Counted from the stretch's first letter, positions 46,084-57,554 are shown. The stretch: 64,000 bases of DNA from Protula sp. h YS-2021 (GCA_949752745.1 OX457026.1:37304723-37368722); one strand, 5' to 3'. A program made the numbers and translations. Notes: generated by a model from the sequence alone, not told the origin.

Positions 46084-47770
46084 TATATAGGCGTATAAGC
46101 TTGTTGCTCGGGATTAGTTTCCAACTTTATCCAGAATCAAATATGGCTGCTAGGCGGTCCAGGTACCTTTTTGTCAAGGTAGCTGAGTACACAGAACAGT
46201 GGATTACAAGGAATTCAAATTGACGATAACCAAAAAGAAACGCCAAACTTAAGAGAACGTTATAATCTGAAATGGTTTTCAAACACAAGTTGGCCGATTG
46301 CGACTGTTGATTGGGTATTGATTGCGCAATGATTGTCTGTTGATTTGGGGAGTATCGTCACAGTTTATTGTTTTGCTAGCTTTTTGCGTTAGAGGGTTTT
46401 CATTGGAAACGATCTGTATTTGTTTTGTTATTGAACTAACCGAGAAGAATAAAACAAGAGACAATGCTTTTACCTACTTTTTTTTAGACTTATTGTTACA
46501 CAGCCTGAGTACAGCTGCACTTCAAAAGAAGCGGGAAAGTATGACATGAAGAGAGGCATGCAATAAAATAATAAAAACTGTTCTATAACATCCGTGAGAG
46601 GAGGTTAGCTCGCGTACAAATCTACAATGAGGTTAGCATAGCAACTGCGATAAGTGTTCGTTAGTAGCTAGCGAATTGGATTATTAACTACTTCACTTTT
46701 AATCGTAAAAATACATTAATATGTGTTTGAAAGACGGACGGCCGTTGCAGATAGACTTTGCCAGACTACGTTCAATCCAAAGTGAAATTTATGTGGAGTA
46801 ACCCATAAATAAAGCCCAAACTGGAACTAGAGAATTGGATGTGTGATTCCTATGCTTTGATTACTTTTTTAGCCTCACTCTGTTCGCATTCTAATTATGC
46901 ATCCTACTTACACAAACATTTTAATTGTATCCTATTTGTACAAGCACTCTGGGCATTCTAACTATGCAAGCATTCTAACTGTATCCTACTTGCGCAGGCA
47001 CCCAGGGCGTTTTTACTATGCAAAAACTTTAACTGTGCATCCTAATTTCGGCCACACCAAATAAAACAAGTGATTTTTAAAACCCCGACCGATTCGCAAA
47101 CAACGCAACTCTCGTATGTGGTTTTGTCAAGTTAAAGAAATCCTTCAATGTGATAAAAAGGAAACTCAGTGAGTGTGTACAATATTTTAGGAATTCTTTT
47201 ACTACATGAATGAAAAATTTTTCTCTTACAGTAGTGTATTTTACAAGATGAGCAGAGTTATATTTTCTGCTCATTTTACATGAGCGCTAACAGCAGAATT
47301 TTCTTGTAAGCAAAACAGTGCCAGACTGAAGCGTTCTGATCCATGGTTACAGCTCATTGTCAAATGTAGTATTAATCCCGGCCATAATGCCTGTCAACTT
47401 ACGCCATCTATAAACAGCTCAACACTAGTAAAGAGTTTAATAGACAAAAACCCAAAAAAAATTTTCTGTTTTAATTCGTAAAAAAAATAGTACAGTTCAA
47501 ACCAGAGCTGATAAATAGGTTTTGCAATTTTCAACTGTTTATAAGTGGGCTAGATAGGTAAAGTCAGATAATATTTTCCAGTTAATTACAAGTTCAAAAA
47601 TTAAGAGGTTGGAATACACAAGTCTGGTACATCTCAGTAGCGTTGGCGATGATTAATCAATGTCTGACCCGCATTTGTGTACAAGCTTTCGCGTCTCGAA
47701 ATTCATTCAGCATCGTTCATATATGGGTAACGTCACAATGTCCCCATCTCTTAAAGCTAATGCTTCGGCA
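46084..47770. other. Intergenic sequence, no recognised gene
   Basis: 46.9-47.04 kb repeats 'cattctaactatgcatcctactt' loosely three to four times. 47.3-47.77 kb is probably 3' untranslated sequence of the CCN gene on the minus strand. No other feature is supported. Confidence 0.4.
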
Positions 47771-48473
47771 TCATGAGCACCGCGCACAAGCACACGAGTC
47801 GATAAGCTGCACGCGTGCCTTCCCCCGCACCGGCGTGCCCGCGTTCACACACAGCATATCGATCTCCGTAGTCGTCGACTGCCGGGGATCGCAGCACAGC
47901 CCAGCGCATTGGCCACAGTATCTCCAGGTGTACCTGTTCTCACTGCGACAACTGCCGTACATCAGGCTGGAAGGCGAGTTTTGCTGGTATGTTGCACTTC
48001 GGTAAGGGCAGCTTGGATTGTACTACAACATACAGGGAGTCGTTTCTACAGACTGTTAAGATGCGTTGTTATAAAACATCTAGCCTCTGATAAGATTCGT
48101 GTGTAACATTTACACTCCTTTGATGTGTATTGTTTCCGCCAATTTCCCAGTGGGTCTGCGGGAAAAAAACGGTTTAATACAGGCCAATCACTGCGAAGTC
48201 TGGCTGCTAGAGAACGTTATAGTGTTTCAATTAATGATATTGATACCGTGCTATTGTGATGACTGGGTGGAGGCAGTGAAATAACACGTCTCACCTTGTT
48301 GCTGAAGCGGGTATCGCAGGGTCTGAGGAAGCAGAGCCTGTGTTCTAGTCTGGTCTGGCAGTCGGTGTTATCGTTTGACATCCGGGAACTCACGCCAGTG
48401 CCACAGCTTTGTGAACAACTCGACCACGGTGTTGTTATTAAAGTGCACTCGTCCTCGACAGAAACATCCAGTA
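47771..48473 (-). CDS. CCN-family matricellular protein, TSP1 and cystine-knot exons (5' part missing)
   Basis: Two minus-strand exons. 48473-48295 (phase 1 start, 'ttgtag' acceptor, 'AACAAG|gtgaga' donor) encodes a thrombospondin type 1 module of the CCN kind: 'TPWSSCSQSCGTGVSSR', 'NDNTDC', 'RLCFLRPC'. 48022-47771 (phase 0) encodes the C-terminal cystine knot: 'YRSATY', 'GSCRSENRYTWRYCGQC', 'CCDPRQSTTTEIDMLC', 'IDSCACARCS' and a TGA. CCN proteins (CYR61/CTGF/NOV) are secreted and bind integrins, heparan sulfate and growth factors. The IGFBP and VWC exons expected upstream were not found before the QSOX exon at 53.4 kb. A 2.8-kb foldback element begins 152 bp upstream of the TSP1 exon. Confidence 0.85.
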
Positions 48474-48624
48474 CTACAACAAGTAGTACACAATTTCTAC
48501 TGCTTTATATATGAACTAGAACCTCATTTCGCTAGCGAAATGTTAAACACTTGACAAAAATTAAAATGCAAAAACACTTCCTTCAATGGGTTATTTCTCG
48601 AATAATATATTGCAAACAACACAG

Positions 48625-49388
48625 CTTGATGACGTCATACTGTCTGGAAGTGACGTCATACTGTCTGGACCGGAAGTGCTGTACGGACCGGAAGTGCTGT
48701 CTGGACCGGAAGTGCTGTCTGGACCGGAAGTGACGTCATCATGTCTGGAAGTGACGTCATACTGTCTGGACCGGAAGTGTTGTCTGGACCGGAAGTGAGA
48801 TGATAGGCGTCGTCATGGCAACGTGTTGTTGTGATGGCAACGAAGCATGGTAACGTGACGTCATAGGCGAAGCCATAGGCGTAGCCATAACCCTGATAAC
48901 AAAGTGAGGACCCCCCCCCCCTAGGATATACTATGTACCAAACCCCCCCCCCCAGGACATACTATGTACCGACCCCCCCCCCCTAAGACATACTATGTAC
49001 CGACCCCCCCCCCCCTAAGACATACTATGTACCGACCCCCCCCCCCCCCCAGGAGAGCAAAAATTGTGCTGAATCAGCATGATGAAATCGTCGATTCAGC
49101 ATGATAAAATAGTATATAAGTGTAGAAAGAGGGGTTCTACCGCAGTCAATCATCGTGACGTCATCAATCACGTGATCAATTAAGCCAATTAAGTCAATTA
49201 AGTCAATTAAGCCCGCTGTGACCTGTCAATCATTGTGACGCCATAATGACGTCATCATGTCTGGAAGTGACGTCATCATGTCTGGACCGGAAGTGACGTC
49301 ATCATGTCTGTTTGTTTGTATCTGCTTGAGTTTTTGGATGGAGCGCGCGCGCGTGTTGGGATGACGTGATGATGAAGGGTAAACGTCA
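48625..49388. repeat. Left arm of the foldback element, nine TGACGTCA octamers
   Basis: TGACGTCA starts at 48630, 48651, 48731, 48752, 48856, 49156, 49247, 49268 and 49294. The poly-C units 'gacccccccccc' with 'taagacatactatgtacc' lie at 48909-49052. Confidence 0.9.
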
Positions 49389-49479
49389 CAGCAGAGTGTG
49401 CGTAAACGTCATTTTGTTTTCGTAATTTGAAATAACGGACTTCCGTTGAAGTGTGGAACTTATATTTGTAACATGTCGT

Positions 49480-50660
49480 CATTTTAACTGTGTAAAAAGT
49501 GGAAAAATGGGATAACTTTCGTTATAGTTGACCGATTTACATGAAACTTTCACTGTTTGATTCAGTTTTATATCTAGTTTTGTTATAAAGTGGTCACAGG
49601 CTATTTACACCGGTGGCTATATGCATTTTTGTAACATGCCGCCATTTTAACTTTGTAAAAAGTGGAAAAAATGGGATAACTTCCGTTATACTTGGTCGAT
49701 TTACATGAAACTTTCACTGTTTGGTTCAGTTTTATATCTAGTTTTTGTTATAATGTAGTCGTGGGCTATTTGCGCAGCTGGCTGTATGCATAATTTGACA
49801 TTCGCCATTTTAACTTTGTAAAAAGTGAAAATTTGGGATAACTTTCGCTATACTTGGTCGATTTACATGAAAATTTCACTGTTTGATTCAGTTTTATGTA
49901 ACGTTTTAACATTAAGTGGTTATAGGCTATTTACACCGATGGCTGTATGCATAATGTGACATGCCGCCAATTTAACTTTGTGAAAATTGAAAAATTGAGA
50001 TAACTTCCGTTATACTTGGTCGATTTACATGAAAATTTCACTGTTTGATTCAGTTTTATATCTAGTTTTGTTATAAAGTAGTCACAGGCTATTTACGCAG
50101 CTGGCTGTATGCATTTTTGTAACATGCCGCCATTTTAACTTTGTAAAAAGTGAAAAATTGAGATAACTTTCGCTATACTTGGTCGATTTACATGAAAATT
50201 TAACCGTTTGATTCAGTTTTATGTAACTTTTTAACATTAAGTGGTTATAGGCTATTTACACCGATGGCTGTATGCATAATGTGACATGCCGCCATTTTAA
50301 CTTTGTGAAAAGTGAAAAAATGAGATAACTTTCGCTATAGTTGGTCGATTTGCATGAAACTTTCACTGTTTGGTTCAGTTTTATATCTAGTTTTTGTTAT
50401 AATGTAGTCATGGGCTATTTGCGCAGCTGGCTGTATGCATAATTTGACATTCGCCATTTTAACTTTGTAAAAGGTGAAAATTTGGGATAACTTTCGCTAT
50501 ACTTGGTCGATTTACATGAAAATTTCACTGTTTGATTCAGTTTTATGTAACGTTTTAACATTAAGTGGTTATAGGCTATTTACACCGATGGCTGTATGCA
50601 TAATGTGACATGCCGCCAATTTAACTTTGTGAAAATTGAAAAATTGAGATAACTTCCGTT
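49480..50660. repeat. 163-bp tandem array in the foldback loop
   Basis: 'taactttgtaaaaagtg' recurs at 49485, 49648, 49811, 49973, 50136, 50299, 50460 and 50622. Units at 49811-50010 and 50460-50660 are almost identical to each other and less like their neighbours, implying a higher-order unit of about 649 bp (four monomers). Confidence 0.9.
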
Positions 50661-50665
50661 ATGCT

Positions 50666-51406
50666 TGACGTTTACCCTTCATCATCACGTCATCCCAACA
50701 CGCGCGCGCGCTCCATCCAAAAACTCAAGCAGATACAAACAAACAGACATGATGACGTCACTTCCGGTCCAGACATGATGACGTCACTTCCAGACATGAT
50801 GACGTCATTATGGCGTCACAATGATTGACAGGTCACAGCGGGCTTAATTGACTTAATTGACTTAATTGGCTTAATTGATCACGTGATTGATGACGTCACG
50901 ATGATTGACTGCGGTAGAACCCCTCTTTCTACACTTATATACTATTTTATCATGCTGAATCGACGATTTCATCATGCTGATTCAGCACAATTTTTGCTCT
51001 CCTGGGGGGGGGGGGGGTCGGTACATAGTATGTCTTAGGGGGGGGGGGGTCGGTACATAGTATGTCTTGGGGGGGGTCGGTACATAGTATGTCCTGGGGG
51101 GGGGGGGGTCGGTACATAGTATATCCTAGGGGGGGGGGTCCTCACTTTGTTATCAGGGTTATGGCTACGCCTATGGCTTCGCCTATGACGTCACGTTACC
51201 ATGCTTCGTTGCCATCACAACAACACGTTGCCATGACGACGCCTATCATCTCACTTCCGGTCCAGACAACACTTCCGGTCCAGACAGTGTGACGTCACTT
51301 CCAGACATGATGACGTCACTTCCGGTCCAGACAGCACTTCCGGTCCAGACAGCACTTCCGGTCCAGACAGTATGACGTCACTTCCAGACAGTATGACGTC
51401 ATCAAG
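50666..51406. repeat. Right arm of the foldback element, nine TGACGTCA octamers
   Basis: Reverse complement of 48625-49388, starting 'tgacgtttacccttcatc' and ending 'gacgtcatcaag'. The octamer and poly-G units are in mirrored order. Confidence 0.9.
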
Positions 51407-51799
51407 TGGCGTGAAACTCTTGTTTCCCTACTACTAATAGTCTTATAAGCCGAGTAGTGTTTGGGTTTTGCTGATCTAAGGTTTTATTGACTGATCAGGC
51501 GTACGCCGTGTTATCTATTTGCGTAGTGAGAGCTCGCACAAAGCTGAGCAACTGTGTGTTCTGTGCTGTCCGTTAAATGCACCGCATTTACTTGCAAAAA
51601 TACACTGTTTTCACATAGCGTTTTAAACAAGAAAATGAAATCGAAGGCGAAAATAAAAAGTGTCATGCACACGTTCATATCAAGTTCTACCTAAGTCTCA
51701 AGTTTCGTGGCCCTAGGGCTCGTAGTGCCAGTGGAGGGGATGACACAAGAAATCCGATCACTGTCTAGAAAAAAAGATACCAACGGCTGCTCGCAGAAA

Positions 51800-52340
51800 T
51801 TCATCCCAGCAAACATTAAGACGTCAGAATGAGGTCGGGTCGACGTCGTGACCTGACGTTTCCGACGTCGGACTGACGTGCCGGTTTTGGTTGTATATGA
51901 AATGGAACCGACGTCGGGTTTTCAAAGTCAGAATGAAGTCGGGCTTCGACCTAAATCCGACGTCGGAATTAAGTCGGTTTTAGGTTGTATATGAAATTGG
52001 AACCGACGTCGGATTCCGACCTGAAACTGACCAGAGTTATATAATTAATAGATAATTAATTATTCAACTGCTGTTGTGAAATACATACGAAAGCATTTTC
52101 CCTGTAAATTTTTACAATCTAGGAAGAAAAATACCGACGCGCCATCAAAATTCTAAAATTTTCATGTAAAAATTACGTTTTTTCTTCCTCTTTTTCAAAA
52201 TGACTTCCATTTCCGGTAAGCGATAATAATGTTCATCGCTGTCTGGTCGTTTTTGCAACGTCGGAATGACGTCAGAAAACCGACGTCTCCTCGACGTCGG
52301 AATAAAGTCGGGTTTTATGGTAATAGGTAGGAATATGGTT
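51800..52340. repeat. Word-repeat element built on 'cgacgtcgga'
   Basis: Begins 'cccagcaaacattaagacgtcag', followed by many copies of 'gacgtcggaatgaagtcggg' variants in two blocks (51820-52025 and 52255-52320) separated by non-repetitive AT-rich sequence. The word is palindromic (CGACGTCG). A matching right end was not found. Confidence 0.65.
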
Positions 52341-52449
52341 GTGAAGTCGTCGCTACCAAAATACAACCTTTTTTTTTTTCAACCAAAAAAAAGCCCTTGC
52401 AAGCCAAAGACTTGTCAAGTGCTAAATTATATTTCCGAGTGCTGTGTAC

Positions 52450-52610
52450 TTTAAAACCTCTCTACAATGGACGTCTTCTGGACCGGCTAAATGTTCATCA
52501 TGTAGAGACGTTCACTTAAAGGGAGTTGAATGTCGCAGTGAAATCAAGAAATTTAAAAACAATAGTGCTCCCTAAACAGAGATTGTTCACTAAATAGAGG
52601 TTTTCAGGCA
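52450..52610. repeat. Small MITE-like element with AACCTCT ends
   Basis: 'taaaacctctctac' at 52450 faces 'aatagaggttttca' at 52599 about 150 bp apart. The interior is 'gttcatcatgtagagacgttcact' style sequence with partial internal symmetry. It resembles the ends of pogo-like MITEs. Confidence 0.4.
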
Positions 52611-52856
52611 TGAAGATTAACTATGCTAACTTTGATCCCAGAATGAACTTCGAGTTTTGTTACTAATGGCTATTTGGACAACCTGTGATGCAAATTGAAG
52701 CGCCGAGCTTTTATCATACTAATAATAGAAAACTCATATAGGAGGTTTGAAACTTTTAAGGATTATTTTGGGCGGAGCAATCTGTCAAAGACCACCAAAA
52801 TTGGAAATGCCTTAAGTTAATGAACACCTTTCAACAGCGGAAGTTTGTGAGCCCCA

Positions 52857-53247
52857 GCTTCCCGGTAAGCACACCCAAGTAAAACCCATGTAAAACCCAG
52901 GGTTATTTTTGGCCTTCCCACGTGAATCCCATGCAGGGATTTGCATGGGAATGAGACAAAAATCGAGGTAAAATCCATGGTCCGAATTCCCACGCATAAT
53001 CCATGCATTTCACAGTTGGGATCCACCTGGGTTTTCCCCGGGTGGGATTTACATGGGCATTCCCATACATATTTCATGTGAATTTTACAGGGGGTTTCCA
53101 AGGGTGGGAAAACCCAGACATTTCCCACCCAGAAATGGCTCCTTTCTCCACGGGATTATGGGTTTTCCCCTTTCCCACCTTCCCATGCAAATCCCAGTTA
53201 AAACCCATACGTATCCCACATGGGAAAATTTTTCTGTGCTCACTGGG
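52857..53247. repeat. Word-repeat element built on 'acccatgtaaaaccca', with terminal inverted repeats
   Basis: Left end CCCGGTAAGCACACCC and right end (reverse complement) CCCAGTGAGCACAGAA form short imperfect TIRs. The interior is made of 'cccatg', 'aaaaccca' and 'tttgcatggga' words in both orientations. It lies just downstream (minus strand) of the QSOX exon. Confidence 0.65.
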
Positions 53248-53356
53248 TTATGGTATATTTTCTTCACTTTGGTAAAAAAACACGTGCATTCTTTTTGTGA
53301 AAAACTCTCTTTATATAGACTTTTGCTGCGCACTGGATGCTTAGTGAGACCGTTAC

Positions 53357-53582
53357 CTGGAGGAACCGTAGTCGTTGCTTGGAATTTAGACGGTGTAGAA
53401 TCTGCGATCACATTTTCTGCGTCATAGAATCGGATCAAATACACGGCGACACGATCTTCTATCCACGCCTGTCGTCCCTGTGCATCTCGCACCTTACAGC
53501 TGGGGCATTCTGATGAGGCCGGAAACTGTATCTTTCCCTGCTCCGGGTCTGTCGTTGGGTCGTTTTCAAGCCTTTCATTTAC
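53357..53582 (-). CDS. QSOX-type sulfhydryl oxidase, exon after the Erv domain
   Basis: Minus-strand exon with acceptor 'attactag|GT' and donor 'CCAG|gtaacg' (phase 0 in, phase 1 out). It encodes 'VNERLENDPTTDPEQGKIQF', the conserved end of the Erv/ALR domain, then 'CPSC', 'WIEDRVAVYLIRFY' and a Thr/Pro-rich linker ('SKFQATTTVPPG') as found before the membrane anchor. QSOX enzymes make protein disulfides in the secretory pathway using FAD in the Erv domain, and the CxxC here matches their third redox-type motif. Neither the preceding thioredoxin/Erv exons nor the membrane exon was recognised in the window. The former may lie beyond the DIRS element and the window edge. Confidence 0.78.
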
Positions 53583-53952
53583 CTAGTAATTTAAATGAAA
53601 TTCAAAGCCGCTGAGTTTAAAAGGGTGGGGATGGGAACGCATTTCCATCTGAGGTTTGATACCAACCCGTGCCAGCAGTCCCATCATCTTTCGTTTGTGC
53701 TCCATGATTTTTTTGTACTTTCTACGCCAAGTGCAAGCACAAACGCGGTCAAATTCACCTTGCGAATATACTTTCGTCGGTGGCTATAGCCATCACTTGT
53801 GGGGTATCCGTCATCCGTTATGTTTTGTCTGCGTGTGTGCGTGTACTTACATAATTTTTCTAAATGCTACTCTTCCCACATTTCTAGTCTAATTCTTTTG
53901 CAATTTGTTTTTGACAAAAAATGTTCCCTTGGTGGTCCTCCACACAGCTAGT

Positions 53953-54076
53953 GTTTCTTCTTCTTCTTCTTCTTCTTCTTCTTCTTCTTCTTCTTCTTCT
54001 TCTTCTTCTTCTTCTTCTTCTTCTTCTTCTTCTTCTTCTTCTTCTTCTTCTTCTTCTTCTTCTTCTTCTTCTTCTT
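53953..54076. repeat. (TTC)n microsatellite, about 41 units
   Basis: Uninterrupted CTT/TTC repeat. It gives poly-Ser, poly-Leu and poly-Arg ORFs that are not genes. It is a polypurine/polypyrimidine mirror tract capable of triplex formation. Confidence 0.98.
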
Positions 54077-54079
54077 GCG

Positions 54080-54521
54080 ATTTTGGCCAAAATTGAAGTA
54101 TATTTAAGGAAACACAAAATAGCGTCTAATTGCAGAAAAAATAACAAAATGCTGGCACTTGACGCTTCTTCGCCAGTCGTAATCTGTGGAGGCCGGTGTT
54201 TCGGGATCAAATGTGTCCGGGTAACAATGCGTCCTTTTACAATACATTTCTTCATACATGCTCAACTTTCGCAAAATTAGCAGGGTCGCGAGTGGGCCTG
54301 GGGTTGTTCTTGTATGTGAAATACGAAACTCCCTGAGGAGTGTTTGATCTTACCAACAGAGGGTTGTGTAAATAAGTAAACATGATCAGCAGGGTGCGTA
54401 ATTAGAAGAAGCGGACGAGAACAGGAGCAACATTTTTTCATTCAACTATATTTCTAGTGCAATTATTTGTTATCAACGAGTATTCCTCTCACAGTTATCT
54501 AATATGAAACGTGTGTTTTTT

Positions 54522-54552
<31 letters not shown>

Positions 54553-55065
54553 TTTTCGCTGTTATTTACCTGTTGTTTTTTTCTGTCACATATGTTTAAA
54601 TTCATGAATCAATTTCCATTAATATTGCAACTATAAAACACATTCAGTATTGTTAAGCAGTATATAGTTTCTATTCAATGCAGTGTACAGTTCTTTTTCG
54701 ATAATAACATTATTTTACAAAAATTAAGAGAATTTATAAAGAAACCTCCAGTTTAACTGACATTATGGACATTTTGCCTGAGATATAATAGAATAAAAAA
54801 TGTGCGTTTTTTGTTTGTTTGTTTTTGTTTGGTTGTTTGTTTTTTTGTTTTTTTTTGTTTTTTTTTTTTTGCCTCAGCTTTCACGAGGCCTAGCTTTGTA
54901 CGTGAACTTCATTTAAAAGGAATTTCACTATCAAGAATATTTTCGTTAATCTACGATTCAAGAACATTCCAGAAAATATATAAATTTTTCACAAGCAAGG
55001 ATTGTATCTACAATATCTTTCTTCAATTTACAGTGCGAGCATAGTTCTTGAACAGATGAATCGGA
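54080..55065. other. No recognised gene; T-rich tracts
   Basis: Several poly(T) and 'tttgtttttt' runs at 54517-54556 and 54808-54870. No supported coding sequence. Confidence 0.4.
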
Positions 55066-55819
55066 TATGTCTCCCCCGCCCCCAGTCAGTCACGTGGAAA
55101 AAATTTCTTGCTTAAAAGTACAATATTGGCGAGCCCAAAAAATAATTTTAAAAAACCGCCAAAAATACATTTTTACAGAAAATGAAGAAAAACTTCGCAG
55201 TTAACATTTGCACTATATGTGGGTTCTTCTTGCCACGTAATCGATCAAACTGTTTCGGAGATATCGCAACAATATGGCCAAAACACTTAAAAATCAAAAA
55301 TTTAAAATATCACCAAAATACATTTTCAACGGAAATGAAAAAAAAAACTTCGCAGTGAACAGTTGCACTACATGTGGGTTCTTCTTGCCACGTTTCAGCC
55401 CAATCCAACCAACTGTTTCGGAGATATCGCAACAATATGGCCCAAAAAAAGCGAAAAATAAAAAATTTTTAAATTCGCCAAAAATACATTTTCAACGGAA
55501 ATGAAAAAAAACTTTGCGCTATATGTGTGTTCTTCTTGCGACGTGTGAGCCTTATCCAACCAGCTGTTTTGGAGATATAGCCTGCCAAGGTGAAAAAAAT
55601 GCACGAAAACCCCCCTGTGTTCAAAAATTTGCCAAAAATAGAATTTTTGAAGGAACAAAAAAAAATAACATGGGCATCATCTGCACATGTAACCCAATAT
55701 GTATGTCTGTTTTGAGAAAAAATCGACTCATTAATTTCATAAGAACTCACTGCAGACAGACGGATGGACGGACAGACACACCAAATGCTATATATGTCTC
55801 CCTTAGGGGGAGACATATA
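55066..55819. mobile_element. Non-autonomous element with TATGTCTCCC inverted ends and internal tandem repeat
   Basis: The left end 'atatgtctcccccgcccc' is mirrored by 'ttagggggagacatataa' at the right. Inside, a ~180-bp unit ('acttcgcagttaacatttgcac...ggagatatcgcaacaatatgg') is repeated about three times, and the right side carries 'gacagacggatggacggacag'. There is no coding sequence. The right-hand 'tatatgtctcccttagggggagacatata' is itself a palindrome. Confidence 0.65.
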
Positions 55820-56272
55820 ATTAAAGCCCAGTATATTTCTCGAGATTTCACTTTCATAATGTCTCTCTCTAAAAGTGGCATTCTTAATGTCGTATAATTC
55901 GGACTAGTCTTTAAAACCCTTTCGTTATTAGATGAGAAGTAAAAATATAATGTTCCATAGGTTTGGAATGGCATTAGTTAGACACATTACTATCGTTTTA
56001 TTTCGTAAAACGAGCTTCTACGAGTAAAAGCGCAATTCGCGTTCTCCACTTTTAATGGGTTCCCTTCCAGTAATATTTACCACGCAAAATAAAAAAGAAC
56101 TTTTTGAGGTACTGTTCAAGATACTCTAACCTTTCATCCATCCTTTGGCCAATCAGAATGCCCGAGACGTCGTCTGCTAGTCTCGTATAAACGACATTCC
56201 CTTTTTAGCGCCAAAGGTGGTAAAACACACCCAGGCTAGTTGGGGATGGATGGGACGGGTTAAAATCAAAGT

Positions 56273-56385
56273 TAAAAGTGGAGAACGCGAATTGCGCTTT
56301 TACTCGTAAAAGCTCGTTTTACGAAATAAAACGATAGTTTTACTTCGCAAAAGCTTTGAATTCGCTTATCTCCACTTTTAATGGG
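56273..56385. repeat. Internal complementary region of the DIRS element
   Basis: Contiguous complement of both element ends. The join falls at 'cgatag|ttttactt', which reproduces the sequence expected of a closed circle. The end halves differ from their partners by about one base. Confidence 0.9.
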
Positions 56386-57554
56386 ACTTGAGTCCGGAGC
56401 AGGGGAGCCTGCCATTCTTGAACTGCCCAAAAAGGTCGCGAATTACACTATGGCTTGTAAAAGCTCATTGCATGTAGGCGAGGAGTGCTGTGCACTCGAC
56501 GCAAAAGAAGAAATAAAACTTGTCAGCTAAGTTTCAATTCTTTAATGATTTCCTAAATAAAGTCCGGAGGCGCACCATTCCGGTCTTTCAACATAAGGTA
56601 AAATCGTAACAAAGTAAAAATATCACAGCAACTGTCAGTTGAGATGAGAAGGCTTCCAACCATGCCATCATCTTTTTTGAGAACTATCACCATCCCCCTC
56701 CAACCGCCCACCGGATGGATCCCTTCCTCAAGTTCTCACTATTCACTTGCTATGTATTGATGAACAATTAGGTTTATTTAGAAGTACTACAAAACGATCG
56801 TAAATCCATAGGAATTACGCAAATAAACTCTTTGACACTTCTAGTAAAATGACTGAAGTGTCTTACAAGACATGCAATTCAAACTTGAAAAAAGAAAGCG
56901 AGTCCGCTGTCTAACTTTTCTTCTTCTCATTTGAAAAATTACCACGTTTATTTGAAATAAACTCGTAGTGATTGACTAGATAGTACTAAAACTACTGTAA
57001 ATCGTCATAAAATGAAAAACAGAAAAATTTTGCTTATTTATGACTGTTTTCCTATATGGGGCCGTTATGGTCCCATAAGCCCATAATGACACTATGGTAC
57101 CTCATACCACAAACCATAAACCGGCTTTCGGCCTTCCGGCTACAACGGGTGTACGGTCACTGGGTACGTCTGGGACCGACATGGTCTCCCCCTTTCTTTC
57201 TGAAAAACATGAAGAAACGAGATCAAAACTTAAGCATCCGAGTAGCCGTAAGACCGAAGACTGGGCTGTACTCATTACACATGCGATCCTGAACACTTCG
57301 GAGTAAATAAATGCTTAATTAAACATAACCGTCCAGCGTTCGTCCGTAACTTAATATAAGCACGGACCGAAATGGTCCGAAGGACCTGAGCGAAAGGCGA
57401 AATGTTCAGAGTAAGAAGGAAAGACCTTCTTGTAGGTTGTTACTTTCGTGGCTTGTTGTTGTTGTTACTGTTCCCATTACGGCCCTTGGAGAAGTTACTC
57501 TTGTGCTTGCCCTTGTTCTTAAACTTGGGAGAAGCATTCCTACAACAAAAACAC

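Larger units (their letters stand above)
48625..51406. mobile_element. Foldback-type element with ~750-bp inverted arms and a tandem-repeat core
   Basis: The left arm (48625-49388) and right arm (50666-51406) are near-perfect reverse complements, differing mainly in G-run lengths. Each arm is itself made of short repeats: 'gtctggaccggaagtgct' (outer part), a ~31-bp 'gtacatagtatgtc' plus poly-G unit (five copies) and 'ttaattgacttaattgac'. The 1277-bp spacer is a 163-bp tandem array. Long inverted arms composed of subrepeats with a loop match the foldback (FB/Galileo-like) class. No transposase ORF is present and no target duplication was recognised ('acacag' and 'tggcgt' flank it). The arms together contain 18 TGACGTCA octamers. 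Confidence 0.85.

Noticed and set aside
47643..48005. 120-codon plus-strand ORF
   Set aside because: It is the antisense shadow of the CCN cystine-knot exon.
48620..49400. CRISPR-like array of regularly spaced repeats
   Set aside because: The sequence is eukaryotic, the spacers are not unique, and the whole block is mirrored as a foldback arm.
47771..53582. A true QSOX-CCN fusion gene
   Set aside because: The only support is a phase match across about 4.9 kb, which has a one-in-three chance. Kept only as a question among the findings.
53884..54280. ORFs with long poly-Ser, poly-Leu and poly-Arg
   Set aside because: They are three frames of a (TTC)n microsatellite, with no conserved flanking domain.
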